Below, piece by piece: positions 1 to 5,628 of a stretch of 10,581 bases of DNA. The stretch's first letter is position 1. Every line of letters starts with the position of its first letter. Below the pieces are notes generated by a model that was given only the letters and a program-made list of their open reading frames with translations, did not search any database and was not told where the DNA came from. This stretch comes from Pseudomonadota bacterium (GTDB taxonomy: Bacteria > Pseudomonadota > Gammaproteobacteria > SZUA-229): assembly GCA_030836935.1 (NCBI GenBank), contig JAUPMA010000332.1, forward strand, positions 1 to 10,581. The letters run 5' to 3'. The position numbers were made by a program, and so were the translations under genes.

Positions 1-71
1 ACCAGGTCGGTGATCCGGCGGATTTCGTTCAGGGTCGTGCCGTCAAGTACAACCACGGCTCCGTTGCTCGC

Positions 72-74
72 CTA
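72..74 (-). other. In-frame TAG inside the d1 propeller
   Basis: The codon after EIWVSD is TAG. The same frame then continues without a stop to the window edge, reading ASNGAVVVLDGTTL and then NEIRRITDLV. This matches the final blade of NirS, where an E-V-W-F-S-V-W segment precedes the ALVVVDDKTL strand. The TAG falls where NirS has Trp, so a single TGG-to-TAG change would explain it. By comparison with NirS, about 20-30 more residues would lie beyond the window. rplI in this window ends with TAG (5497-5499), so TAG is an ordinary stop here and genome-wide recoding is unlikely. Confidence 0.85.
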
Positions 75-2798
75 GTCGGACACCCAGATCTCGGTGCCGG
101 CCTGGTTGAACTCGAAGTGTGTTGCCTTGCCGTTGGTGGCAACCGGGAAGCAGCGATCAATCGCACCGGTTGACTTGGTGTAAGCGCACACCTGCTTGTC
201 GTCGGTTGTGCTCAAGGTCATGTCGAACAGTACATAAGGTGAGTTCGGATGGGTCTTGAGGAACAGCGTGCCGGCTGAGGGCAGGGCGACTTCACGCACC
301 ACTGTCCAGGCGACATCGGGACGGCCTGCCGGGTCGGCGCCGTAGATGGACACCTTGGGCTCACCGATATGCGGCGTGGCGTTCACCCAGCCATAGACCG
401 GGTCAAGCCAGTTGGCGCCACGGCCCGGATGCGGTGTGGTACCGGTGGTGAAGCTTGCCGCCATGGTTTGCGTTTCCATGTCAACCGCCACCACCTTGTT
501 GCTGGCGTTGGCCGCGATCAGGAAGTAGCGCCCGGTGTGATCCCAGCCGCCGTCATGCAGGAAGCGCTCGGTGGCGATGTTCTTCACCAGCGGGAAGCCT
601 GCTTGAGAATAGTCCACAATGCCGACATAACCGCTTTCCTTCAGCCCCAGCGCCCATACCGGGTCGTGGTGCGAGGCGGCAATGGCGGCCACGCGCACTT
701 CCGGCAAGGTTTCGCCGGTGATGCTCTGCATGGGCAGGTCGTTGCGTGCCAGCGGTTCCAGCGTCAGGCCGTCATACACCACATACTGCGGCGGCCAGTA
801 GCAACCTTCGACCACATAGCGATCCTCGTAGCCCGTGAACTTGCTGCCGTCCACGCTGCGCGCATCGTGACAGCCCTTGACGCTGGCAACCATGGTCGGT
901 GTGGCGGACCACAGGTCGATCAGGGTTACCAGACCGTCACGGCCAATGGCGTAGAAGTAACGGCCGGTTGATGAGGAACGCAGGATGTGAACGGCAAAGC
1001 CGACATCAAGACGCGCAATGCGTTCATAGGTATCACCGTCGTACAGCGAGATCTTGCCGGCGTCACGTTCTACCACGCCGAAGAAGTTCTCCCAGTTGCG
1101 GCTGTGCTGCGGTGCAGTCGGACGGCTGGCGACAGGAACTGCCAGGTTCCAGCTGGCCTGGATTTCAGCCATTGACAGTGACGGCGGTGTCGGCGGTGCT
1201 TCCTGCAGGAAGGCGCTGAGCAGGGTGATTTCGGTTTCACTGATCAGACCAGTGGCGCCGAAATTCGGCATGCCGCGTGGCGTACCGTGACGCAGCAGCG
1301 CCCCCAGACCTTCCGTACCGATCCATTCGGAACGGGCTTCGTCGATTTTCGGTCCGGTAGCACCGGTACGGTACAGGCCATGACAGCCGGCACAGCGGTT
1401 GAAGTACAGGTCACGCGCCTGGTCGAACTGTGTCGAGGTCAGTGTGATGGGCGCGCTCGGGTACAGTGGTCCAGCGGTATCCTGATAGGTCAGGAAGGAC
1501 ACGATGTCGTTGATCTGTGCTGTAGTCAGGTTGTAATCGGGCATCACATAACCCCAGGTCTGATACAGATTTGCAGCACGCGGGTTGGTGGCGATCATGC
1601 CAGCCGGATCAGCAATGAACTTGCTGACGAAGCCGTCGGCACCGCGGTTGGCAAGATCGGGACCCAGATGGTCGCCGCGGCCATGCATGTGACAACCGCT
1701 GCACTTGCTGAGGAAGATGGCTCTGCCGTTGGCGACACCTGTGGTATCGGCGACATTGATCAGGGACACGGTAATGGTAGCGGTGTCACTGAGCCCACCT
1801 GAATCAGCAACCCGGACCGTCAGGCTGAACTGGGTGATGGTTTCATAATCCAGCGCAGCAGAATTGGCGACCGTCAGGGCGCCGGTGCTGGTGTTGATGG
1901 CAAAGGCGCTGCTGGTGTTGCCGGCGGTGATGGAATAGCTCAGGGTGCCGCCATTCGGATCAGAGGCAATCACGGTTCCCACCAGGGTGCCGTTGGCGCT
2001 GTTTTCGTTAATGCTGAAGCTCTGGTTGTTAACCACGGGCGGCAGGTTTTCAAAAACATCGTTCAGGTTCACGGTGATGACAGCGGTATCGCTGAGACCG
2101 CCCGTATCGGCAACCCGGACAGTGAGGCTGAACGTTGGGGTGGTTTCATAATCCAGCATGGCTGAATTGGCGACCGTCAGGGCGCCGGTGCTGGCGCCGA
2201 TGGCAAATGCGCCATTGGTGTTGCCGGCGGTGATGGAATAGCTCAGGGTGCCGCCATTCGGATCAGAAGCCGTTACGGTTCCGACCAGAGTGCCGTTGGC
2301 GCTGTTTTCATTGACGCTGAAGCTCTGGTTGTTAACTACCGGTGGCTGGTTGGTGTTTTCGGCCACATTATTCAGGTTTACCGTGATGATGGCGGTATCG
2401 CTGAGTCCGCCCGGATCGGCGACACGAACGGTGAGGCTGAACGTCGGGGTGGTTTCATAATCCAGCATGGCTGAATTGGCAACCGTCAGGGCGCCGCTGC
2501 TGGCGCTGATGGCAAAGGCGCCATTGGTGTTGCCGGCGGTAATGGAATAGCTCAGGGTGTCACCATTTGAATCGGTAGCCACCACAGTACCCACCAGGGT
2601 GCCGTTGGCGCTGTTTTCATTGACACTGAAGCTCTGGTTGTTGACAACGGGTGCCCAGTTTCTGCCCGGGCCTTTGGCAAAAGCGTTGCCAGCTATCAGG
2701 GGCATGATCAGGCAAAGGGTCAAGAGATATTTTACGAGTTTCGGATCAGCTGACTTTTTGACCGGTTCAGTCAGTGCTCGTCGTAGGACTTGCAGCAT
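72..2798 (-). CDS. Exported NirS-like cytochrome cd1 with three cadherin-like repeats and two c-type haem domains; ends at an internal amber codon
   Basis: Likely a periplasmic or surface nitrite reductase-like haem enzyme. The 908 residues hold, in order: a signal peptide (hydrophobic about 22-38, likely cleavage after AFA at 41); three cadherin-like repeats of about 100 residues (49-148, 152-250, 253-350); a cytochrome c domain with CSGCH at 366-370 and a possible Met ligand at 419; a second with CAGCH at 469-473 and GMPNFG at 510; then a d1 propeller from about 565. From the second haem onward it follows cytochrome cd1 NirS, including the linker SWNLAVPVA, the d1-ligand-like His604 and both active-site-type histidines (H790 in TPHPGRGAN, H810 in TPHIG). 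NirS normally has one c haem and no cadherin repeats. The start is set by AGGAG at 2807-2811, 8 nt from ATG. The stop at 72-74 cuts the propeller short; the open frame continues to position 1. It could instead be a NirN-like or other d1 protein. Family is well supported; activity is unknown. Confidence 0.88.
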   Translation of the reverse strand: MLQVLRRALTEPVKKSADPKLVKYLLTLCLIMPLIAGNAFAKGPGRNWAPVVNNQSFSVNENSANGTLVGTVVATDSNGDTLSYSITAGNTNGAFAISASSGALTVANSAMLDYETTPTFSLTVRVADPGGLSDTAIITVNLNNVAENTNQPPVVNNQSFSVNENSANGTLVGTVTASDPNGGTLSYSITAGNTNGAFAIGASTGALTVANSAMLDYETTPTFSLTVRVADTGGLSDTAVITVNLNDVFENLPPVVNNQSFSINENSANGTLVGTVIASDPNGGTLSYSITAGNTSSAFAINTSTGALTVANSAALDYETITQFSLTVRVADSGGLSDTATITVSLINVADTTGVANGRAIFLSKCSGCHMHGRGDHLGPDLANRGADGFVSKFIADPAGMIATNPRAANLYQTWGYVMPDYNLTTAQINDIVSFLTYQDTAGPLYPSAPITLTSTQFDQARDLYFNRCAGCHGLYRTGATGPKIDEARSEWIGTEGLGALLRHGTPRGMPNFGATGLISETEITLLSAFLQEAPPTPPSLSMAEIQASWNLAVPVASRPTAPQHSRNWENFFGVVERDAGKISLYDGDTYERIARLDVGFAVHILRSSSTGRYFYAIGRDGLVTLIDLWSATPTMVASVKGCHDARSVDGSKFTGYEDRYVVEGCYWPPQYVVYDGLTLEPLARNDLPMQSITGETLPEVRVAAIAASHHDPVWALGLKESGYVGIVDYSQAGFPLVKNIATERFLHDGGWDHTGRYFLIAANASNKVVAVDMETQTMAASFTTGTTPHPGRGANWLDPVYGWVNATPHIGEPKVSIYGADPAGRPDVAWTVVREVALPSAGTLFLKTHPNSPYVLFDMTLSTTDDKQVCAYTKSTGAIDRCFPVATNGKATHFEFNQAGTEIWVSD
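1749..2654 (-). repeat. Three tandem cadherin-like repeat units within the cytochrome gene
   Basis: Three units of about 300 bp (roughly 2355-2654, 2049-2345 and 1749-2042) encode almost the same segment. Each opens with VVNNQSFS and NENSANGTLVGTV, has a middle SYSITAGNT, and closes with FSLTVRVAD and GGLSDTA. The DNA is also nearly identical: the stretch containing gtgccgttggcgctgttttc recurs with periods of about 303 and 309 bp. Acidic motifs such as DYET and the NEN near each unit start fit Ca2+-binding cadherin or Ig-like folds. The close DNA identity suggests recent duplication or ongoing homogenisation. Confidence 0.9.
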
Positions 2799-2806
2799 GT
2801 TATGGA

Positions 2807-2827
2807 CTCCTACTGCCGTTTGGCAGT
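2807..2827 (-). promoter_or_regulatory. Ribosome binding site and adjacent hairpin of the cytochrome gene
   Basis: On the minus strand AGGAG (2807-2811) lies 8 nt before the ATG at 2798, which fixes the start. Directly upstream is a perfect 6-bp hairpin, ACTGCC (2812-2817) and GGCAGT (2822-2827) around a 4-nt loop. It abuts the Shine-Dalgarno sequence and could affect translation or mRNA stability. The role is inferred. Confidence 0.6.
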
Positions 2828-2870
2828 GTTGTTTTCATTTTGAAACAGGTTTGAGTTGGAAAAATCCACC

Positions 2871-2884
2871 CTGATAGCAAACAA
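2871..2884 (-). promoter_or_regulatory. Candidate FNR/Anr/Dnr-type box upstream of the cytochrome gene
   Basis: The minus strand reads TTGTT-TGCT-ATCAG, which matches 8 of the 10 fixed bases of the FNR/Anr consensus TTGAT-N4-ATCAA. It lies about 73 bp upstream of the ATG. A weak -10-like CAAAAT occurs at 2837-2842, a few bases further away than in a classical FNR class II promoter. Control of a nitrite reductase-like gene by an FNR-family regulator would fit known biology, but the site is imperfect. Confidence 0.35.
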
Positions 2885-2914
2885 CGATCTTTCCAGGATC
2901 TATTCCAGACCGGT

Positions 2915-2938
2915 CAGGATCGCTGGCTGGCGATCCTG
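2915..2938. repeat. Perfect 9-bp hairpin in the regulator-cytochrome intergenic region
   Basis: CAGGATCGC (2915-2923) and GCGATCCTG (2930-2938) form a perfect stem around a 6-nt loop. No T-tract follows on either strand, so it is not a typical intrinsic terminator. It lies between the regulator stop and the cytochrome start and could be an mRNA structure or a binding site. Confidence 0.5.
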
Positions 2939-2984
2939 GTGACGGACGGAATTACTTTATCCCGCAGCGGGAAATCCGGTAATG

Positions 2985-3039
2985 ACCCGTGCATACCAGT
3001 CATCTGGCCCGGATGGGCCAGCCGGTATGGTTTTCGGGT
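2985..3039. repeat. Nested inverted repeat (three coaxial stems) downstream of the regulator
   Basis: Three nested complementary pairs share one centre: ACCCG 2985-2989 with CGGGT 3035-3039; CATACC 2992-2997 with GGTATG 3024-3029; CTGGCCC 3004-3010 with GGGCCAG 3015-3021, closed by loop GGAT. Together they give 18 paired bases in 55 nt. It sits about 70 bp past the stop of the minus-strand regulator and about 190 bp before the cytochrome ATG. There is no U-tract on the minus strand; GGTATGGTTTTC follows on the plus strand. It may be a rho-dependent or weak terminator, a REP-like element or a structured 5' leader. Confidence 0.6.
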
Positions 3040-3109
3040 AAGCCATGTGATGACGCGAAATGGCAACTGTTTCTGAATTCATAATGTCATGCCCGTGTTG
3101 GTTATCCGT

Positions 3110-3736
3110 TCAGATAAGCTGCTGGCGCAACGCCAGTGCAATGGCCTGTGAACGGCTGTTCACCTTCAGTTTGGAAAAAATGTTCTTGAAATGATTGCGC
3201 ACTGTCTGCGGCGCAATGCTCAAATCGTTGCAGATGCAGGTTGTGTCCTGGCCGCGGGCCGTCAGGGTCAGGATTTCCATTTCGCGGGGTGTGAGCAGGT
3301 GCAGGGTTGGGCGTTCTGTTGCGGGCGACTTGTGCAGCTCATTGGCCATCTGCCGGATCAGCCGCTGCCCGCTGATGGTGCGCATGGCAAAATAGATCCG
3401 CGCCTGGCCAGGGCCGGTCATGGATTCCGGCAGGGTGTAGACACCGACATTGACCCAGCAGCGTTCCCTGTCATGGCGGGTCAGGACGAGGTCGAAGTTC
3501 TGCATGGGCAGATTTTGCATGGCTTCGCGTGCAACGGGGCATTGGCTGTGGCAGAAACGCCGCGAGGCCAGGTCGTCGGCACAGAGAACATCGTGACAGG
3601 ACCGGCCCTGCATTTCCTCAGCCGGTTTTCCGAGTATCTGGAGGAAGGCTGCATTCATGTAGGTGATGCGTTTCATCTGGTCAATGCCGAAGACGGCATC
3701 GCCACTGTCATCGAAAATCTGCTGAACCTGCGCCAT
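3110..3736 (-). CDS. PAS-LuxR one-component transcriptional regulator
   Basis: A cytoplasmic DNA-binding regulator of 208 residues. Residues about 5-118 form a PAS domain (DAVFGIDQMKRITYMNAAF, then ILGKPAEEMQGRS). Residues about 146-206 are a LuxR/GerE helix-turn-helix (LTPREMEILTL, then APQTVRNHFKNIFSKL). There is no receiver domain, so it probably senses its own signal. The PAS domain carries C47, C52, C62 and C66, with C93 nearby, which could bind a metal, Fe-S cluster or haem, or act as a redox switch. This is inferred from spacing only. The next gene on the same strand is the NirS-like cytochrome, 311 bp away, a plausible target. Upstream DNA has GAGAT as a weak ribosome binding site and GATAAT as a possible -10. 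Family is confident; signal and regulon are unknown. Confidence 0.9.
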   Translation of the reverse strand: MAQVQQIFDDSGDAVFGIDQMKRITYMNAAFLQILGKPAEEMQGRSCHDVLCADDLASRRFCHSQCPVAREAMQNLPMQNFDLVLTRHDRERCWVNVGVYTLPESMTGPGQARIYFAMRTISGQRLIRQMANELHKSPATERPTLHLLTPREMEILTLTARGQDTTCICNDLSIAPQTVRNHFKNIFSKLKVNSRSQAIALALRQQLI

Positions 3737-4120
3737 ATCAGTATCTCATTATCTTTATTGCATTTATCGAAAGGTGATTCCCGGGCCGGATTGATTCACT
3801 GGCAAACCCGGGCATTCATTCATTTCGCAGGATCAGACATAACAGCCCGCGACGGGTAAGTTCCAGCTTTTTATTCGTCAATTTTCGTTTACTTCGGAGC
3901 GCTGATTAAAAAGCCAGATCAGACAATGGGTTGCATGAGTACAAAAAATGAAATGTACGGAATTTAACGAAGGGTCTGGTCGTGCAAAATCCTTTGTGCC
4001 GCATGGTCTGGGCCTGGCATCGGAGTGATGGTGGATGCATGGTTCCGGTTTTCCGGTTTTCCGCCATGGCGGTTACTGGCCGGAGGAAATCAAACGGAAG
4101 GAAGGTGTCGTAACAAGTGC
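3737..4120. other. Intergenic region between the regulator and the ribosomal operon
   Basis: I find no supported gene in these 384 bases. Near the regulator start are two CCCGGG palindromes (3780-3785 and 3807-3812) in an imperfect dyad, which might be an operator. At about 4041-4062 a short TTCCGGTT motif repeats in tandem. The open frames crossing this stretch show no family resemblance and no convincing ribosome binding site. Confidence 0.5.
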
Positions 4121-4149
4121 TTGTTTTGTCGCCACCCGGCCTGTAAAAT
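4121..4149 (+). promoter_or_regulatory. Sigma70-type promoter of the rpsF operon with GC-rich discriminator
   Basis: TTGTTT (-35, 4121-4126) is followed by exactly 17 bases and TAAAAT (-10, 4144-4149). This predicts a transcript starting near 4156. The bases right after the -10 are CCGCCGCC. A GC-rich discriminator of this kind is typical of promoters inhibited by ppGpp/DksA in proteobacterial ribosomal operons. The stringent-control reading is inference. Confidence 0.7.
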
Positions 4150-4155
4150 CCGCCG

Positions 4156-4236
4156 CCTCCCGGCCTTCCGGCTGTGAGATTCTTTTAACTCCTTGCTCCA
4201 CCACCAGGTTGGGGGGCAACACCATAAGGGGCATCT
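4156..4236 (+). promoter_or_regulatory. rpsF leader, possible S6:S18 autoregulatory region
   Basis: The predicted 80-nt leader ends with AAGGGG (4226-4231), 5 nt before the rpsF ATG. Just before it, GTTG (4208-4211) can pair with CAAC (4217-4220) around a G-run, next to several ACC triplets. In many bacteria the S6:S18 complex binds a hairpin in its own leader. The position fits, but I cannot confirm the conserved bulged motif, so this is a location-based suggestion. Confidence 0.3.
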
Positions 4237-4626
4237 ATGCGTCATTATGAAATCGTATTTCTGGTACATCCGGACCAGAGTGAACAGGTTCCTGCGATGG
4301 TCGAGCGTTATCGCGGCATCATCGAATCCAAGGGCGGCAAGATTCATCGCCTGGAAGACTGGGGCCGTCGTCAGCTGGCTTATCCCATTCTCAAGCTGCA
4401 CAAGGCTCATTACGTGTTAATGAACGTTGAATGCGGCAATGAAGAAATGGCCGAGCTGGAAACTTCCTTCCGCTTCAACGATGCGGTACTGCGCAATCTG
4501 ATCATGAAGACGGATGGCCCGGTGACTGAAGCGTCGCCTCTCATCAAAACCGATGATAAAGAGAAGCAGCGTCCACGCCGCAGCGAGTTTGCTGAAGAAG
4601 CCGCTGAAGTCGAAGCTGAAGAATAA
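4237..4626 (+). CDS. rpsF: 30S ribosomal protein S6
   Basis: S6 is a small-subunit protein that pairs with S18 in the platform and binds 16S rRNA. The 129 residues match the family length (131 in E. coli) and begin [17 protein letters not shown]. Family hallmarks include [14 protein letters not shown] (58-71), YVLMNVEC, and [14 protein letters not shown]. It ends in the usual acidic tail, [10 protein letters not shown]. Translation starts at the ATG at 4237 behind AAGGGG. It is the first gene of an operon with rpsR 33 bp downstream and then rplI. No priB lies between rpsF and rpsR, unlike in enterobacteria and many betaproteobacteria. Confidence 0.98.
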   Translation: MRHYEIVFLVHPDQSEQVPAMVERYRGIIESKGGKIHRLEDWGRRQLAYPILKLHKAHYVLMNVECGNEEMAELETSFRFNDAVLRNLIMKTDGPVTEASPLIKTDDKEKQRPRRSEFAEEAAEVEAEE

Positions 4627-4659
4627 TTCCGCCATTGGCCGGATCACTGGAGAACAAAT

Positions 4660-4884
4660 ATGTCATCTTATTTCCGTCGTAAAAAATACTGCCGCTTTAC
4701 CGCTGAAGGCATTACCCATGTCGATTACAAAGATATCGAACTGCTGAAGAATTTCATTACCGAAACCGGCAAGCTGGTTCCGGCGCGCGTTACCGGCACC
4801 AAGGCCCGTTATCAGCGTCAGCTGACCACCGCTGTTAAACGTGCCCGTTTCCTGGCGCTGATGCCTTATTGCGATCAGCACTAA
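4660..4884 (+). CDS. rpsR: 30S ribosomal protein S18
   Basis: S18 is a small basic protein that binds the 30S platform as a heterodimer with S6. The 74-residue product has the conserved signatures [15 protein letters not shown] (4-18), [14 protein letters not shown], and [18 protein letters not shown] (46-63), ending [11 protein letters not shown]. coli S18 is 75 residues. GGAGA at 4649-4653 lies 6 nt before the ATG. It follows rpsF closely and is probably co-transcribed with it. The stop TAA (4882-4884) is followed at once by an inverted repeat and a REP-like element before rplI. Confidence 0.98.
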   Translation: MSSYFRRKKYCRFTAEGITHVDYKDIELLKNFITETGKLVPARVTGTKARYQRQLTTAVKRARFLALMPYCDQH

Positions 4885-5035
4885 CGGACATGCTGCAAAC
4901 AGCAGCTCAAACCATGAATCTACACATTACATGTCCGCCCTCTCCCACCATTGGCTTGCGCCAATGGTTCCCCCTCTCCCGCAAGCGGGCGAGGGCAGGC
5001 TGGAGTCGCTGCGCGATATTCACATCAATCCTATT
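4885..5035. repeat. REP-like paired hairpins between rpsR and rplI
   Basis: Several inverted repeats fill this 165-bp gap. CGGACATG (4885-4892) pairs with CATGTCCG (4930-4937), enclosing a small TGCTG/CAGCA hairpin (4891-4904). A 9-bp stem, ACCATTGGC/GCCAATGGT, with a 4-nt loop lies at 4947-4968. CCCTCTCCCGC (4972-4982) pairs with GCGGGCGAGGG (4985-4995), with one mismatch and a very tight centre. CCCTCTCCCGC-type palindromes are common in REP/BIME-like intergenic repeats of gammaproteobacteria. The element may tune stability or the relative output of rplI; this is inference. Confidence 0.6.
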
Positions 5036-5049
5036 CAGAGGCTCTAAAG

Positions 5050-5499
5050 ATGGATGTTATTCTGCTTGAAAAAATTGACCGCCTGGGCACCCTGGGCGAT
5101 ATCGTAAAAGTTAAACCGGGTTTTGCCCGTAACTTCCTGTTGCCGACCGGCAAGGCCAAGATGGCCACTGAATCCAATATCAAGGAACTGGAAGCCCGCC
5201 GTGCCGAACTCGAAGCCCGCGCAGCCAAAATGCTGGCTGAAGCCCAGGCCCGCAAGGCGCAGCTGGATGGTTTTGCCGTGAGCCTGACTGTGAAGTCCGG
5301 CACTGAAGGCAAACTGTTTGGTTCAGTGGGTACGCACGATATCGCTGATGCCGCTACTGCGGCCGGCCATAAGGTTGAAAAGAAAGAAGTGCGCATGCCG
5401 ACCGGCCCGATTCGCCTGGCCGGCACTTACGACATCGAACTGCATCTGCACACCGACGTTAATGCGACCATCAAACTTACCGTGATTGGTGAAGAATAG
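5050..5499 (+). CDS. rplI: 50S ribosomal protein L9
   Basis: L9 binds 23S rRNA near the L1 stalk and helps keep the reading frame. The 149 residues equal the E. coli length. The N-terminal domain reads MDVILLEKIDRLGTLGD with KPGFARNFLLPTGKA (22-36), then a long connecting helix rich in E, A and R (about 41-72), then the C-terminal domain with GTEGKLFGSVGTHDIADA. An open frame extends upstream to 4951, but homology and AGAGG at 5037-5041 (8 nt spacing) place the start at 5050. The gene ends with TAG. It is the last gene of the operon; dnaB, often next in other genera, is absent here. Confidence 0.97.
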   Translation: MDVILLEKIDRLGTLGDIVKVKPGFARNFLLPTGKAKMATESNIKELEARRAELEARAAKMLAEAQARKAQLDGFAVSLTVKSGTEGKLFGSVGTHDIADAATAAGHKVEKKEVRMPTGPIRLAGTYDIELHLHTDVNATIKLTVIGEE

Positions 5500-5542
5500 G
5501 TTGAAGCCGGTTTTCTTTCGGGGAGATCTTTTTAACCGCTTG

Positions 5543-5573
5543 AAAAATGGAGGCTCCGGCCTCCATTTTTTTT
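5543..5573 (+). terminator. Intrinsic terminator after rplI
   Basis: ATGGAGGC (5547-5554) and GCCTCCAT (5559-5566) form a perfect stem with a TCCG loop. It is flanked by an A-run (5543-5547) and followed by a run of eight T (5566-5573). It lies 43 bp past the rplI stop. The A-run and T-run may let it also terminate the convergent minus-strand radical SAM gene, whose stop is at 5629. Confidence 0.92.
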
Positions 5574-5628
5574 GGGTATGTTTGTGGTTACGGTCAAATC
5601 ATCTTGCCTGAACACAAGCAGGTGATCT

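Noticed and set aside
369..971. A 200-codon plus-strand frame opposite the cytochrome gene
   Set aside because: It is the antisense shadow of the d1 domain, which has clear family homology on the other strand. No ribosome binding site or domain is seen.
1749..2654. Tandem repeats as a CRISPR-like or satellite array
   Set aside because: The units are about 300 bp, in frame, and encode cadherin-like domains; there are no spacers.
3191..3859. A 222-codon plus-strand frame opposite the PAS-LuxR gene
   Set aside because: It is the antisense of a well-recognised regulator and has no protein-family features.
4107..4117. GTCGTAACAAG, identical to a segment near the 3' end of 16S rRNA
   Set aside because: Only 11 bases match. 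The anti-Shine-Dalgarno end and surrounding rRNA sequence are absent, so it is taken as chance.
4951..5049. Upstream extension of rplI
   Set aside because: L9 homology begins exactly at the ATG at 5050, with a good ribosome binding site. The extension translates a REP-like palindrome.
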